From DATJBC01 sp035515515 (GTDB lineage: Bacteria; Actinomycetota; Acidimicrobiia; Acidimicrobiales; UBA8190): DNA of 12,257 bases. The position numbers and the translations under genes were made by a program. Positions 1 to 6,721 of this stretch are shown here, one piece after another. Location of the stretch: NCBI GenBank assembly GCA_035515515.1, contig DATJBC010000189.1, forward strand, positions 1-12,257, read 5' to 3'. How positions within the stretch are numbered: the stretch's first letter is position 1; the number at the start of each line of letters is the position of its first letter. A model generated the notes under the pieces. It saw nothing but the letters and a program-made list of their open reading frames with translations. It searched no databases and had not been told where the DNA came from.

Positions 1-51
1 GCCGCCGCCGTGCTCGGCCTGCTCGTCGCCCGGCGCCTCCGCAAGAAGTGA
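1..51 (+). CDS. 3' end of a small membrane protein (partial, possibly DUF3618)
   Basis: Only the last 16 codons are inside the window. They encode a hydrophobic stretch (AAAVLGLLVA) followed by a basic tail (RRLRKK) and a TGA stop, the typical end of a protein with one C-terminal membrane helix and a cytoplasmic positive anchor. The stop overlaps the GTG start of the next gene (GTGA), so the two are translationally coupled. In actinomycetes, DUF4235 and BrkB genes are often preceded by a phage-holin-like protein and a DUF3618 protein whose C-terminus looks like this. The family is inferred from that context and not proven by 16 residues. Confidence 0.6.
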   Translation, partial: AAAVLGLLVARRLRKK

Positions 52-314
52 CGGCCCGGGCGCTCTCCACGCCCCTCGGCCGGGCCGTGCGCATGCGGGG
101 CGGCCTCATGGCGGGCGCAGCCTTCACGCCGCTGCGGGAGCTCGTCGCCCGGGTGGAGACGACGCCCCGGGCCACCGAACGGAACCGGACATGGCCAGAG
201 GGCCTGGCCGTCGCCGCCCTGCTGGGCGCCGTCGTCGGGTTCGTGAAGGCGGCCCTGGACGGCGCCGGCGTCACGGCCTTCGGGCGGACCGCCGGTGCCG
301 GGTCCGCCACCTGA
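48..314 (+). CDS. DUF4235 small membrane protein
   Basis: This 88-aa protein matches the DUF4235 pattern: an N-terminal 'KPLG...G.lAg.aF..lw.lv' block (here STPLGRAVRMRGGLMAGAAF), a polar linker with the family-like ATERNRTWPE, and a hydrophobic helix with VGFVKAALDGAGVTAFGRTAG, corresponding to the usual 'fglvkaavDragArgf.rlTG'. Length agrees with the family (about 80-100 aa). It starts with GTG overlapping the upstream stop by the ATPase-independent GTGA arrangement, so its expression depends on the upstream gene. Two hydrophobic segments (about residues 10-30 and 50-68) suggest membrane attachment. The biochemical role of DUF4235 is unknown; the neighbours point to the cell envelope. Confidence 0.8.
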   Translation: MTARALSTPLGRAVRMRGGLMAGAAFTPLRELVARVETTPRATERNRTWPEGLAVAALLGAVVGFVKAALDGAGVTAFGRTAGAGSAT

Positions 315-323
315 GACGGCCCC

Positions 324-1337
324 GTGAGCCCGCTCCGGGTGGTCAAGCACACGATCGGGGCGCTCGATCGCGTCCAGCGACGGAGAAAGGCGTTGGGGGT
401 CCCCTACGCCGTCATCCGCAAGTTCGGGGACGACAACGCCAACCTCTACGTCGTGGCCCTCGGGTGGTACGGGTTCACCGCCATCTACCCGCTGCTGCTC
501 GTGGTGGTCACGGTCTTCGGGTACATCGGCGCGGGATCGCTGGGGACCGGTGTCGTGTCCACCCTGCACCAATTCCCCGTCATCGGGGCGCAGTTCAATC
601 CGGGGAGGGGCGGCTCCAGTCTCCACGGCAGCCCGGTCGGGTTGGCGATCGGCCTCGTGGGCCTCCTCTACGGAGCGCAAGGGGTCACGCAGACGGCCGA
701 GCAGTCCATGGCGAGCGTGTGGAACGTGCCCGAGACCGAGCGGCCGGGATTCGCCCCCCGCCTCGCCCGCAGCCTGCTCGGCCTCCTCATCATCGGCGGC
801 GCCTTCCTCGTCAACGCCTTCGTGGCCTCGTTGGCGGCGGCGCGGGGCCAGCCGGCGGCAGAGCGGGTCGGACTGATCATCGGCCTGCTCGTGGTCAACG
901 TCGTCCTCTACGCGGCGTCGTTCCGCGTCCTCACCCCTGTCCAGGACCCCGTCCGGCGCCTGCTCCCGGGCGCCTTCGTGGGCGGGGCCGGCTTCACCGC
1001 GCTCATGACGGTGGGCAGCGCCCTGATCCAGCACCAATTGCGCCACAGCAGCTCCACCTACGGAGCGTTCGGAGCCGTCATCGGCGTGGTGACGTTCTTG
1101 TTGCTGTTGGCCAAGCTCAGCGTCTATGCGGCCGAGCTCAATCCCGTGATCGCCCGCAGCCTCTGGCCGCGTGCGCTGCCCGGCACGGATCCCACTGAAG
1201 CGGACGACCGGGTGCTGCGCGCCGTGACCGAGCAGACCCAGCACCGGGACGACGAGTCCATCACCGTGGCCTTCGGCCCCGACGACGACCGGCAGGCGCC
1301 CGCACCGAGTCACGATCTCCACGCCTCGGGGTCCTGA
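324..1337 (+). CDS. YihY/BrkB family membrane protein
   Basis: This is a 337-aa integral membrane protein of the YihY/BrkB (virulence factor BrkB, formerly 'ribonuclease BN') family. About six hydrophobic segments are visible at residues 41-68, 104-121, 150-172, 182-200, 213-233 and 247-271. Family signatures include the N-terminal DDNANLYVVALGWYGFTAIYPLLL block, the LLYGAQGVTQTAEQSMASVWNVP block, and the late STYGAFGAVIGVVTFLLLLAKLSVYAAELN block. The last 60 residues are acidic, probably a cytoplasmic tail. The GTG start lies 9 nt after the DUF4235 stop with no good ribosome binding site, so it is probably read by coupling; GTG 339 is an alternative. Despite the old name the family has no established RNase activity; a transport or envelope role is usually assumed. 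Confidence 0.88.
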   Translation: MSPLRVVKHTIGALDRVQRRRKALGVPYAVIRKFGDDNANLYVVALGWYGFTAIYPLLLVVVTVFGYIGAGSLGTGVVSTLHQFPVIGAQFNPGRGGSSLHGSPVGLAIGLVGLLYGAQGVTQTAEQSMASVWNVPETERPGFAPRLARSLLGLLIIGGAFLVNAFVASLAAARGQPAAERVGLIIGLLVVNVVLYAASFRVLTPVQDPVRRLLPGAFVGGAGFTALMTVGSALIQHQLRHSSSTYGAFGAVIGVVTFLLLLAKLSVYAAELNPVIARSLWPRALPGTDPTEADDRVLRAVTEQTQHRDDESITVAFGPDDDRQAPAPSHDLHASGS

Positions 1338-1345
1338 CCGGCGTC

Positions 1346-1366
1346 CAGGAGCCGCCGCGGCTCTTG
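1346..1366 (+). terminator. Hairpin closing the DUF4235-BrkB operon
   Basis: A perfect 7-bp inverted repeat, GAGCCGC-C-GCGGCTC (1349-1363), extends with a G-T, an A-T and a C-G pair to 1346-1366. It lies 8 nt after the BrkB stop. It ends in TTG and lacks a long U-tract, as is common for actinomycete terminators. Because the next gene is convergent, a terminator is expected here. Confidence 0.55.
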
Positions 1367-1419
1367 CGAACACCGCGCCGTCGACGACGGCCGAGGTGGC
1401 GCCAGGCTCCTGCAGGCAT

Positions 1420-1435
1420 GGCTCGGGAGAGAGCC
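1420..1435 (-). terminator. Small hairpin just after the phosphatase stop
   Basis: GGCTC-GGGAGA-GAGCC forms a 5-bp stem with a 6-nt loop directly downstream (minus strand) of the phosphatase stop codon at 1436-1438. There is no U-tract, so it may be only part of a termination or mRNA-protecting structure. Confidence 0.3.
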
Positions 1436-3316
1436 TCAGGGGCGGCGGCTCACGCACAGAAGAGCCACGTCGTCATCGAGTTGCGGGACGGACCCGAGGA
1501 TGGCATCGCAGATCGCTGCGGGGCCCAAGCTCGCCGTCTCCACCACCTTCCGCAGGCGCTCCATGCCCTCGCCGACACCGTGAGCCCGCTCGGCGAGCGC
1601 GCCGTCGGTGTACAAGACGAGCACCTGGCCCGGCACGAGGTCGATGGCGGCGATCGGGGCGGCGTCCCCGCTCAAGCCGAGCGGCCGTGACGGCTCGACG
1701 GGGACGAACGCCGCTCCGCCGCTCCCCACGAGGAGGGGGGGAGGATGTCCCGCCGACGCCAGGGCGACCCGACCGTCCGCCGGATCGACCTGGGCGCAGA
1801 GGACCGTCGCCATCCGTGACAACCCGAGGTAGTCCCACGCCACGCGGAGCTCCGCGATGACCGACGACGGCCCCTCACACCGGATGGCGATCGTTCGCGC
1901 CGCGCTGCGGAGCTGGCCCATGACCGCCGCGGCCCGGCGGTCGTGGCCCTCGACGTCACCCACCATCACCAAGAGATTCCCGTTCGGGAGCGTCATGGCG
2001 TCGTAGAAGTCGCCGCCGACGTCGAGCGCCTGCGACGCCGCCGCGTAGCTGGCGTGCACCTCGAGCCCGCGGGCCTCCGGCAGCTCGGCGGGAAGCAGCG
2101 CCTCCTGCAGGAGCCGGGACGTCAGTGCCGTCTTGTCGAGCTGCTGCGCGTTGGCGACGACCGCTCCCACCTGCTTGGCCAGGTTCTCCGCCAGGGCGAC
2201 GTCGGTCGGCCCCAGGGCGCGCGTGCACGACACCATCGTGAGCGCGCCGATCGGCAGTTCGCCGCCGACGCCGATCGGCACCGCGACGTACGAGCGGAAG
2301 CCGAGCTCCCGGGTGAGGCGGAAGTGCGCCTCGTCGCGGGTGGTCGCCCGGAGGAAGTCCTCCGACATCGTCGCCGACCAGCGCGTCTGCCACGACCGCA
2401 ACGCCTCCGCGGCTGGGTGGTCCCCCCCGATCTCGGGCGCGAACTCGGTGCGGAGCCGCTCGACGAGAGGCCTCTTCGAAGGGTCGACGTGGCGTGCGAC
2501 CACCCGGCGGAGCGTTCCGTCGTCGTCCACGATGTCGATCAGGCAGAGGTCCCCGAGCGTCGGCAGCGCGGCCTTGGCGAGGGCGTCCAGCGTGGCGTCG
2601 AACCCCGACGCGTTGGCGACGACTCGGGCGGTGTCGGCCAGGAAGGTGGCCACGCCAGCCAGTCGTCGCTGCTCCTCGAAGAGCCGGACCCGGTCGACGG
2701 CCAACGCCAGGCGCTCGGCGAGGAAGCCGAGGAGCTCGGCGTCGGCCGCCGTGAAGTGTGCGCGTTGGCGGCTCCCGGCGTGGAGCACCCCCAGCACCCG
2801 ACGGTCCAGGAGGATCGGCACGGCCACGACAGATCGAAGGCCCTGCTCGCGCAGCACCGGGGACACCAGCGTGATCTGGTCGAGGTCCGCAACGATCAGA
2901 GGGCCCCGCGTGGCCAGGACCTGGCCGGCCATCCCCTTGCCGGCCGGGATGCGGAGGGTCACCGTGCCCTCCTCGCCGAGGCCCACCGAGCTGCGCGACA
3001 CGAGGGCGCTCTCCTCGTGGTCGCTGAGCAGGATGGACACCTCGTCCGCGCCGAGGACCTCCTGCATGGCGCGCACGGCCTCGTGGTAGAACGCGTCCAG
3101 CGTCTCGGCCGTGACCACCGAATCGGCCGCCTCGGTCAGCCGCGTCCACCATTCGTCCGCCGAGTTCGCCAGGGCGCGCACGGCGCGCTGGACGGAGAGA
3201 ACGCGCTCGACGTCGAACCCGTTAGAGAGCTCGTCATGGCCGGTGCGCCCCGCTCCCCGGAGCGTCCCGCCGACCTCCGATTCGGGGTCAGGTCCCGCCG
3301 GGACGGCACCGGTCAT
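1436..3316 (-). CDS. GAF-GAF-SpoIIE (PP2C-type) serine phosphatase
   Basis: The 626-aa protein carries two GAF sensor domains (about residues 73-213 and 225-390) and a C-terminal SpoIIE/PP2C phosphatase domain (about 400-623). Metal-binding and catalytic motifs are intact: DVGGDFYDA (432-440), VGDVEGHD (452-459, with Asp where GHG is usual), ASAGHPPPLL (520-529), YTDG (569-572) and LDDDVALL (613-620). RsbU-like members dephosphorylate anti-sigma antagonists in stress signalling. No membrane segment is visible, so it is probably cytosolic. The ATG at 3316 is preferred: it follows a G-rich ribosome-binding-like run, the GAF-free N-terminus is already long, and upstream extension would run through a palindrome (3342-3358) and the hsp20 terminator. 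ATG 3349 is the alternative. No anti-sigma kinase or STAS antagonist gene is adjacent, so its partner is unknown. Confidence 0.9.
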   Translation of the reverse strand: MTGAVPAGPDPESEVGGTLRGAGRTGHDELSNGFDVERVLSVQRAVRALANSADEWWTRLTEAADSVVTAETLDAFYHEAVRAMQEVLGADEVSILLSDHEESALVSRSSVGLGEEGTVTLRIPAGKGMAGQVLATRGPLIVADLDQITLVSPVLREQGLRSVVAVPILLDRRVLGVLHAGSRQRAHFTAADAELLGFLAERLALAVDRVRLFEEQRRLAGVATFLADTARVVANASGFDATLDALAKAALPTLGDLCLIDIVDDDGTLRRVVARHVDPSKRPLVERLRTEFAPEIGGDHPAAEALRSWQTRWSATMSEDFLRATTRDEAHFRLTRELGFRSYVAVPIGVGGELPIGALTMVSCTRALGPTDVALAENLAKQVGAVVANAQQLDKTALTSRLLQEALLPAELPEARGLEVHASYAAASQALDVGGDFYDAMTLPNGNLLVMVGDVEGHDRRAAAVMGQLRSAARTIAIRCEGPSSVIAELRVAWDYLGLSRMATVLCAQVDPADGRVALASAGHPPPLLVGSGGAAFVPVEPSRPLGLSGDAAPIAAIDLVPGQVLVLYTDGALAERAHGVGEGMERLRKVVETASLGPAAICDAILGSVPQLDDDVALLCVSRRP

Positions 3317-3341
3317 GTCGACCCCCCCATCGTCCCGAAAC

Positions 3342-3358
3342 GTGCGCATCGTGCGCAC
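3342..3358. promoter_or_regulatory. Perfect 17-bp palindrome upstream of the phosphatase gene
   Basis: GTGCGCA-TCG-TGCGCAC has perfect 7-bp arms and a 3-nt spacer, ending 25 nt before the preferred ATG at 3316. Its position and symmetry suit a dimeric repressor or activator site in the phosphatase promoter. No known regulator motif was recognised. Confidence 0.4.
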
Positions 3359-3383
3359 ACCCCGGCGTCGCCACAGCCGAAAG

Positions 3384-3436
3384 GCCGGACCGGGCGGGGG
3401 CGAGCACATGGTACGAGCGTCCTCGCCCGGTCCGGC
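3384..3436 (-). terminator. Strong hairpin terminator downstream of hsp20
   Basis: The arms GCCGGACCGGGCG (3384-3396) and CGCCCGGTCCGGC (3424-3436) are perfectly complementary over 13 bp, and three more pairs (one G-T) extend the stem inward. AAA on the left and TTTT on the right flank it, so it could stop transcription in either direction. On the minus strand it lies 14 nt after the hsp20 stop and is followed by CTTTCGG. It insulates the phosphatase gene from hsp20 transcription. Confidence 0.75.
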
Positions 3437-3450
3437 TTTTCGCACCCTGG

Positions 3451-3885
3451 TCAAGTGCTCAGTTGTTGCTTCTCGACCCGATGGGTGACCGGGATCCGTC
3501 TGGGCTTGGCGTGGGCGGCCACCGGGACCGACAACGTGAGGACGCCCCGCTCGTAGTCGGCCTCCATCTGCTCGGTGTCGAGGTTGTCCCCCAGGAAGAC
3601 CTGGCGGGTGAAGGTGCCGTACAGGCGCTCGGCCACGAGCCGCTCCACACCCTCGTTCATGGGGGGAGCGGGCCGGTCTGCCTTGACCGTGAGCACGTTG
3701 TCCTCGACGGTCAGCTCGATCGACTCGGCGTCCACGCCGGGCAGGTCGAACTGGATCAGGAAGGAATCGCCGCGGCGATAGGCGTCCATGGGCATCGCCA
3801 GCGAACGGGACCCGTTGCTCAGGCCCCAGACCTGCTGGGCGAGTCGATCCAGCTCACGGAAGGGGTCGCTGCGAACCAGAGCCAT
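3451..3885 (-). CDS. hsp20: Small heat-shock protein, Hsp20/alpha-crystallin family
   Basis: The 144-aa protein is an ATP-independent holdase chaperone that binds unfolding proteins in the cytosol as oligomers. The alpha-crystallin domain spans about residues 33-122: MDAYRRGDSFLIQFDLPGV at the start, the loop with the variable PAPPMNEGVERLVAERLYG segment, and the signature YERGVLTLSVPV (111-122). The C-terminal I-x-I/V anchor is IPV (131-133). The N-terminal DPFRELDRLAQQVWG matches the Hsp20 oligomerisation arm. Two in-frame ATGs exist (3891 and 3885). The Shine-Dalgarno GGAGG (3898-3894) lies only 2 nt from the first but 8 nt from the second, so 3885 is chosen. Expression is predicted to be HrcA-repressed through the CIRCE element at 3960-3986, and a strong hairpin ends the unit. 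Confidence 0.93.
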   Translation of the reverse strand: MALVRSDPFRELDRLAQQVWGLSNGSRSLAMPMDAYRRGDSFLIQFDLPGVDAESIELTVEDNVLTVKADRPAPPMNEGVERLVAERLYGTFTRQVFLGDNLDTEQMEADYERGVLTLSVPVAAHAKPRRIPVTHRVEKQQLST

Positions 3886-3893
3886 GATCATCA

Positions 3894-3898
3894 CCTCC
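3894..3898 (-). promoter_or_regulatory. Ribosome binding site deciding the hsp20 start
   Basis: Minus-strand GGAGG, 8 nt before ATG 3885 and only 2 nt before ATG 3891. Spacing favours the downstream ATG. Confidence 0.7.
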
Positions 3899-3956
3899 CA
3901 AAGTGCGTTTGCGTGCTTGGGTCCGCACCGCAGTTCAAGCTGTAATGACGGGTCGA

Positions 3957-3986
3957 TTTCTAGCACTCGTAGGTGTCGAGTGCCAA
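3957..3986 (-). promoter_or_regulatory. Probable hsp20 promoter, overlapping CIRCE
   Basis: Read on the minus strand, TTGGCA (3986-3981) resembles a -35 box and TAGAAA (3962-3957) a -10 box, with an 18-nt spacer. The CIRCE inverted repeat lies across both elements, so a bound repressor would block RNA polymerase. The implied leader before ATG 3885 is about 65 nt. Hexamer assignment is by eye. Confidence 0.5.
3960..3986. promoter_or_regulatory. CIRCE element (HrcA operator)
   Basis: CTAGCACTC (3960-3968), a 9-nt spacer (3969-3977) and GAGTGCCAA (3978-3986) match the CIRCE consensus TTAGCACTC-N9-GAGTGCTAA at 16 of 18 arm positions with the exact spacer length. CIRCE is the binding site of the heat-shock repressor HrcA and usually controls groES/groEL or dnaK. 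Here it sits 75 nt upstream of hsp20. The two mismatches are one per arm. hrcA itself is not in the window. Confidence 0.88.
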
Positions 3987-4149
3987 CCAGTCGGGGGCAA
4001 TTCGCCGTTGACCAGGGGATTTCGACGCCGGGTGGGCCGGGCGGACGCCCGTGGCCGAGGCGCCGTGCGGCGGGGCGCCTTGCTCGCCGGGAGCCGCCCC
4101 CGTGCCCCGCCGGCGCAGCACGGCCCGGGTGGCGGAGGCGGCCCTGTGG

Positions 4150-4155
4150 TGGAAT
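4150..4155 (+). promoter_or_regulatory. Possible -10 box for leaderless dinB-like gene
   Basis: TGGAAT ends 6 nt before ATG 4162, the spacing expected if transcription begins at the start codon. No -35 box was recognised and no convincing Shine-Dalgarno is present. Confidence 0.3.
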
Positions 4156-4161
4156 CGGGGC

Positions 4162-4668
4162 ATGGACGTCGCCGGGCTCCTGCTCGAGATCCTCGGTCGC
4201 ATCCCGCCGCTCGCCCGGGAGGCGGTCGAAGGCCTCGACGCCGACCAGCTGACGAGGCGACCGGGCCCCGGCGCCAACACCATCGGATGGCTGGTGTGGC
4301 ACATGGGCCGGGGCCAAGACGCCCAGATCGCCGAGATCACCGGTGACGAGCAGGTATGGGCCGCGGGCAGCTGGGCGCAGCGCATGGGGCTCGAGCCCGA
4401 CCCGGAGAACACCGGCTACGGACACAGCGCCGCCGACGTCGAGAAGGTGCGGCCCGAGGGCGCCGACGTCCTGCTCGGCTACCTCGAGGCCGTGCAGGCG
4501 CGCACGGTGGCGTTCGTCGGGGGCTTGGCCCCCCAGGACCTGGACCGCATCGTGGACCGCCGCTGGGACCCGCCCGTCACCCTGGGGGTGCGCCTGGTGA
4601 GCATCGCCGACGACTGCCTGCAGCACGCCGGGCAGGCGGCCTACCTCCGGGGCCTGCTCGGCGTGTGA
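4162..4668 (+). CDS. DinB/DUF664 family protein (putative metal-dependent, thiol-linked enzyme)
   Basis: The 168-aa protein belongs to the DinB-like four-helix family, DUF664 branch. Diagnostic blocks are NTIGWLVWHMGRGQDAQIAEITG (39-61), the QVWAAGSWAQRMGL block, NTGYGH (83-88) and DPPVTLGVRLVSIADDCLQHAGQAAYLRGL (136-165). Three histidines (H47, H88, H155) are candidates for metal binding, as DinB proteins usually coordinate one metal with a His triad; H88's role is uncertain. Related actinobacterial proteins include mycothiol-dependent enzymes, but the substrate here cannot be read from sequence. ATG 4162 is chosen because it begins the first helix of the fold; the 37-residue extension upstream is Pro/Ala/Arg-rich and has no family match. 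It is monocistronic and convergent with the oxidoreductase gene 36 bp away. Confidence 0.85.
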   Translation: MDVAGLLLEILGRIPPLAREAVEGLDADQLTRRPGPGANTIGWLVWHMGRGQDAQIAEITGDEQVWAAGSWAQRMGLEPDPENTGYGHSAADVEKVRPEGADVLLGYLEAVQARTVAFVGGLAPQDLDRIVDRRWDPPVTLGVRLVSIADDCLQHAGQAAYLRGLLGV

Positions 4669-4704
4669 GGGGCCCCCGGCCGCGGCGCGCCACCGTCCGG
4701 CGTG

Positions 4705-5793
4705 TCACGGGGCCGTGCGCGGCAGCGCCACGACCTCCCCGGCGCCCGCAGACCGCCGGGCCGCCTCGACGATCTCGGCCACCACGACGGCGTCCGCCGC
4801 ATCGACCGGAGGGGGGGCGCCCTCGATCAGGGAGGCCGCCAGGCCGGCGTAGAACTGCTGGTAGGCACCGGGCACGGTGGGCTCGAGCTGGCGTCCGCCG
4901 CTCGTGGTGAGCGTGCCCCACGCCTCGGACGGCTCCGCACCCCAGCCCGCATCGCTCGGCCGCCCGCCGCCGACCAGGGCCGCCTCCTGGACGTCCATGC
5001 CGTACTTGACGTACGAGCCCGCGCTCCCGAGCAGGCGGAACCGCGGCCCCCGCTCCGCCGCCACCGCGCTGGCCCACAGGTGGGCGCGCAGGCCGCCGGG
5101 ATAGTGCAGGGCGACGAACACGTCGTCGTCGACCGCCGCTCCGGGCCGGCGCACGTCGATCTCCGCGTAGACGGCGTCCGGGCGGCCGAGCGCCAGCGCG
5201 GCCTGGTCGATCAGGTGCGTCCCGAGGTCGTAGAGGATCCCGGTGGCATGTCCGGGCGTGGGATCGCGCTTCCAGGAGCGCTGCGGGCCCGAGCCCACTT
5301 CCGGCAGCCAACGCTCGTAGCGCGACTCGAAGCGGTGCAGCGTCCCCAGCCTCCCCGACCCCAGGAGGGCGGCGACGGTCAGGAAGTCGCCATCGAAGCG
5401 CCGGTTGTGGAAGGGCACCAGCAGCCGGCCCCCTTCGGCCGCCATGCGGGCCAGACGGCGGACCTCCGCCGCAGACGGCGCCACCGGCTTGTCCACCACC
5501 ACGTCCCGGCCCTCCGCCAGCACGGACTGCGCCATGGAGACGTGCGTCCGGTTCGGGGTCGAGATGACCACCACGTCGACCTGGTCGATGCCCGCCAGGA
5601 GCTCGTCGAAGGATCCCATCACGACCGTGTCCGGGTAGCGGTCGCGCACCGCTGATCGGCGACGTGGGTCCGACGTCACGACCGCCGACAGCTCGAGCCG
5701 CGGCTCGGCGTCGATGAACGGTGCGTGGAACACCGACCCCCCGACGCCGTACCCGGCCAGAGCGACCCGGGCGGTACCGGCGTGGGCTCCCAT
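4705..5793 (-). CDS. Gfo/Idh/MocA family NAD(P)-dependent oxidoreductase
   Basis: The 362-aa protein begins with a Rossmann fold: GYGVGG (14-19), with SVFHAPFI just after, a signature of the YdgJ/IolW branch (scyllo-inositol dehydrogenase-like). The cofactor-site motif that is EKP in many members is DKP (101-103), common in that branch. The second domain has FHNRRFDGDFLTV (128-140), the catalytic-type DLGTHLID (189-196) with H193, and the late GSYVKYGMDVQE (259-270). Family length (about 350) agrees. It probably oxidises a sugar or inositol hydroxyl in the cytosol; the exact substrate is unknown. ATG 5793 places the Rossmann GxGxxG at the normal distance from the N-terminus; the longer open frame upstream has an Arg/Pro-rich, non-family sequence and overlaps the divergent gene. 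Confidence 0.9.
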   Translation of the reverse strand: MGAHAGTARVALAGYGVGGSVFHAPFIDAEPRLELSAVVTSDPRRRSAVRDRYPDTVVMGSFDELLAGIDQVDVVVISTPNRTHVSMAQSVLAEGRDVVVDKPVAPSAAEVRRLARMAAEGGRLLVPFHNRRFDGDFLTVAALLGSGRLGTLHRFESRYERWLPEVGSGPQRSWKRDPTPGHATGILYDLGTHLIDQAALALGRPDAVYAEIDVRRPGAAVDDDVFVALHYPGGLRAHLWASAVAAERGPRFRLLGSAGSYVKYGMDVQEAALVGGGRPSDAGWGAEPSEAWGTLTTSGGRQLEPTVPGAYQQFYAGLAASLIEGAPPPVDAADAVVVAEIVEAARRSAGAGEVVALPRTAP

Positions 5794-5882
5794 CGAGTCA
5801 AGTGTGCCCGTACACCACGGCGTGCGCACCATTCCCCGCACGGTGACGGCGACCGCCGGCGGCGTCCCGATGGTGGCTGGGC

Positions 5883-5888
5883 TATTAC
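5883..5888 (+). promoter_or_regulatory. Possible -10 box for leaderless DUF1345 gene
   Basis: TATTAC ends 6 nt before the GTG at 5895 in an otherwise GC-rich region. With an in-frame TGA at 5844 and no other usual start, the GTG is well supported, and the lack of a Shine-Dalgarno suits a leaderless transcript. The 101-bp region 5794-5894 must also hold the promoter of the divergent oxidoreductase gene. Confidence 0.4.
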
Positions 5889-5894
5889 TTTCTC

Positions 5895-6560
5895 GTGGTC
5901 GACTACCCGCCGCAGGGGATACCACCGCACCACTACCCGGTGTCCGCCTCCCGCCTCCTGGCGGTCTGTGTCGTGGGCGTGGTGGCCGGCACCGTCGCCG
6001 CATTCTTCCTGCCGTGGCAGGCGGCCCTGCTCATCGGCTGGGACACGGCAGCCGTGAGTTGGATGGTGGCGGTCTGGGCCGAGACACTGCACTTCGACGC
6101 GCTCGAAACGAGCCAGCATGCGACGCGCGAGGATCCCAACCGGGCCGTCTCCGACGGGCTGCTCCTGGCCGCCAGCGCAGCGAGCCTCATCGCCATCGCC
6201 CTGGTGACCGTCAAGGCCGGCCGGACACACGGCGTGGAGAAGGGGGTGCTCCTCGCGGTGAGCATCGTCAGCGTCTTCGTGTCCTGGACGCTCGTGCACA
6301 CGCTCTTCACGCTTCGCTACGCCGCCCTCTACTACACCGGGCCCGACGGCGGCATCGACTTCAACGAGGACGTGAAGCCCCGCTACACGGATTTCGCCTA
6401 TGTGTCGTTCACGATCGGGATGACGTTCCAGGTCTCGGACACGAACCTGACGGACTCGACGGTTCGCCGCACGGCGCTGCGCCACGCGCTGCTGTCATAT
6501 CTGTTCGGGGCGGTCATCCTGGCGGCGATCATCAACCTGGTGGCCGGCCTCGTCCGCTAG
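5895..6560 (+). CDS. DUF1345 integral membrane protein
   Basis: The 221-aa protein matches DUF1345: an early GWDTAAVSWMVAVW block (48-61), the characteristic RYTDFAYVSFTIGMTFQVSDTNLTD region (163-187) and the terminal RRTALRHALLSYLFGAVILAAIINLV (191-216). Hydrophobic helices are visible near residues 20-37, 43-61, 86-106, 117-141 and 198-219, with a further amphipathic segment at 165-179. The family is about 200-230 aa and has no proven biochemical function; it is assigned to the inner membrane. GTG 5895 is the first usable start after an in-frame stop at 5844. It is divergent from the oxidoreductase and followed by a 192-bp gap before the ATPase unit, so it is probably a separate transcript. 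Confidence 0.85.
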   Translation: MVDYPPQGIPPHHYPVSASRLLAVCVVGVVAGTVAAFFLPWQAALLIGWDTAAVSWMVAVWAETLHFDALETSQHATREDPNRAVSDGLLLAASAASLIAIALVTVKAGRTHGVEKGVLLAVSIVSVFVSWTLVHTLFTLRYAALYYTGPDGGIDFNEDVKPRYTDFAYVSFTIGMTFQVSDTNLTDSTVRRTALRHALLSYLFGAVILAAIINLVAGLVR

Positions 6561-6693
6561 CCCCGGGGGCGCGGTCCGGGACCCGCTCCTCCACGCGCGC
6601 CCGGGACGCTCCGTGGCGGGACGACCCGGATTCGTCATGTGGCCCGCGCCCCAGCTCACCCCGCCCGGTGTGGCGCACGCGGTGACATTGGAC

Positions 6694-6708
6694 CCTGGCC
6701 CGTCCAGG
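6694..6708. promoter_or_regulatory. Short inverted repeat upstream of the ATPase operon
   Basis: CCTGG-CCCGT-CCAGG, 5-bp arms with a 5-nt loop, about 45 nt before the small-protein start. It may be an operator half of the promoter region or a chance feature of GC-rich DNA. Confidence 0.25.
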
Positions 6709-6721
6709 CGGGGTTCGCGAT

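Noticed and set aside
191..1198. Alternative-frame ORF across DUF4235 and BrkB
   Set aside because: It is Arg/Pro/Gly-rich shadow coding of two recognised genes, with no motifs.
3317..3454. 46-residue N-terminal extension of the phosphatase
   Set aside because: It runs through the hsp20 terminator hairpin and the palindrome, and overlaps the hsp20 3' end. ATG 3316 has a better ribosome-binding context, though ATG 3349 cannot be excluded.
1943..3556. Plus-strand open frame of 537 aa opposite the phosphatase
   Set aside because: It has an Arg/Gly/His-rich composition and no family features; the minus strand encodes intact GAF and SpoIIE motifs.
3886..4626. N-terminal extension of Hsp20 on the minus strand to a 391-aa protein
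   Set aside because: The extension crosses the CIRCE element, promoter and ribosome binding site, lies opposite the DinB gene, and has no Hsp20-like sequence.
5794..6003. 70-residue N-terminal extension of the oxidoreductase
   Set aside because: It would precede the Rossmann GxGxxG by an Arg/Pro-rich segment with no family counterpart and overlap the divergent DUF1345 gene.
6689..6704. DosR/DevR-like box upstream of the ATPase operon (TGGACCCTGGCCCG)
   Set aside because: Only about 8 of 14 core positions agree with GGGACTWWAGTCCC, which is not above expectation for GC-rich DNA. A dormancy regulator cannot be claimed.
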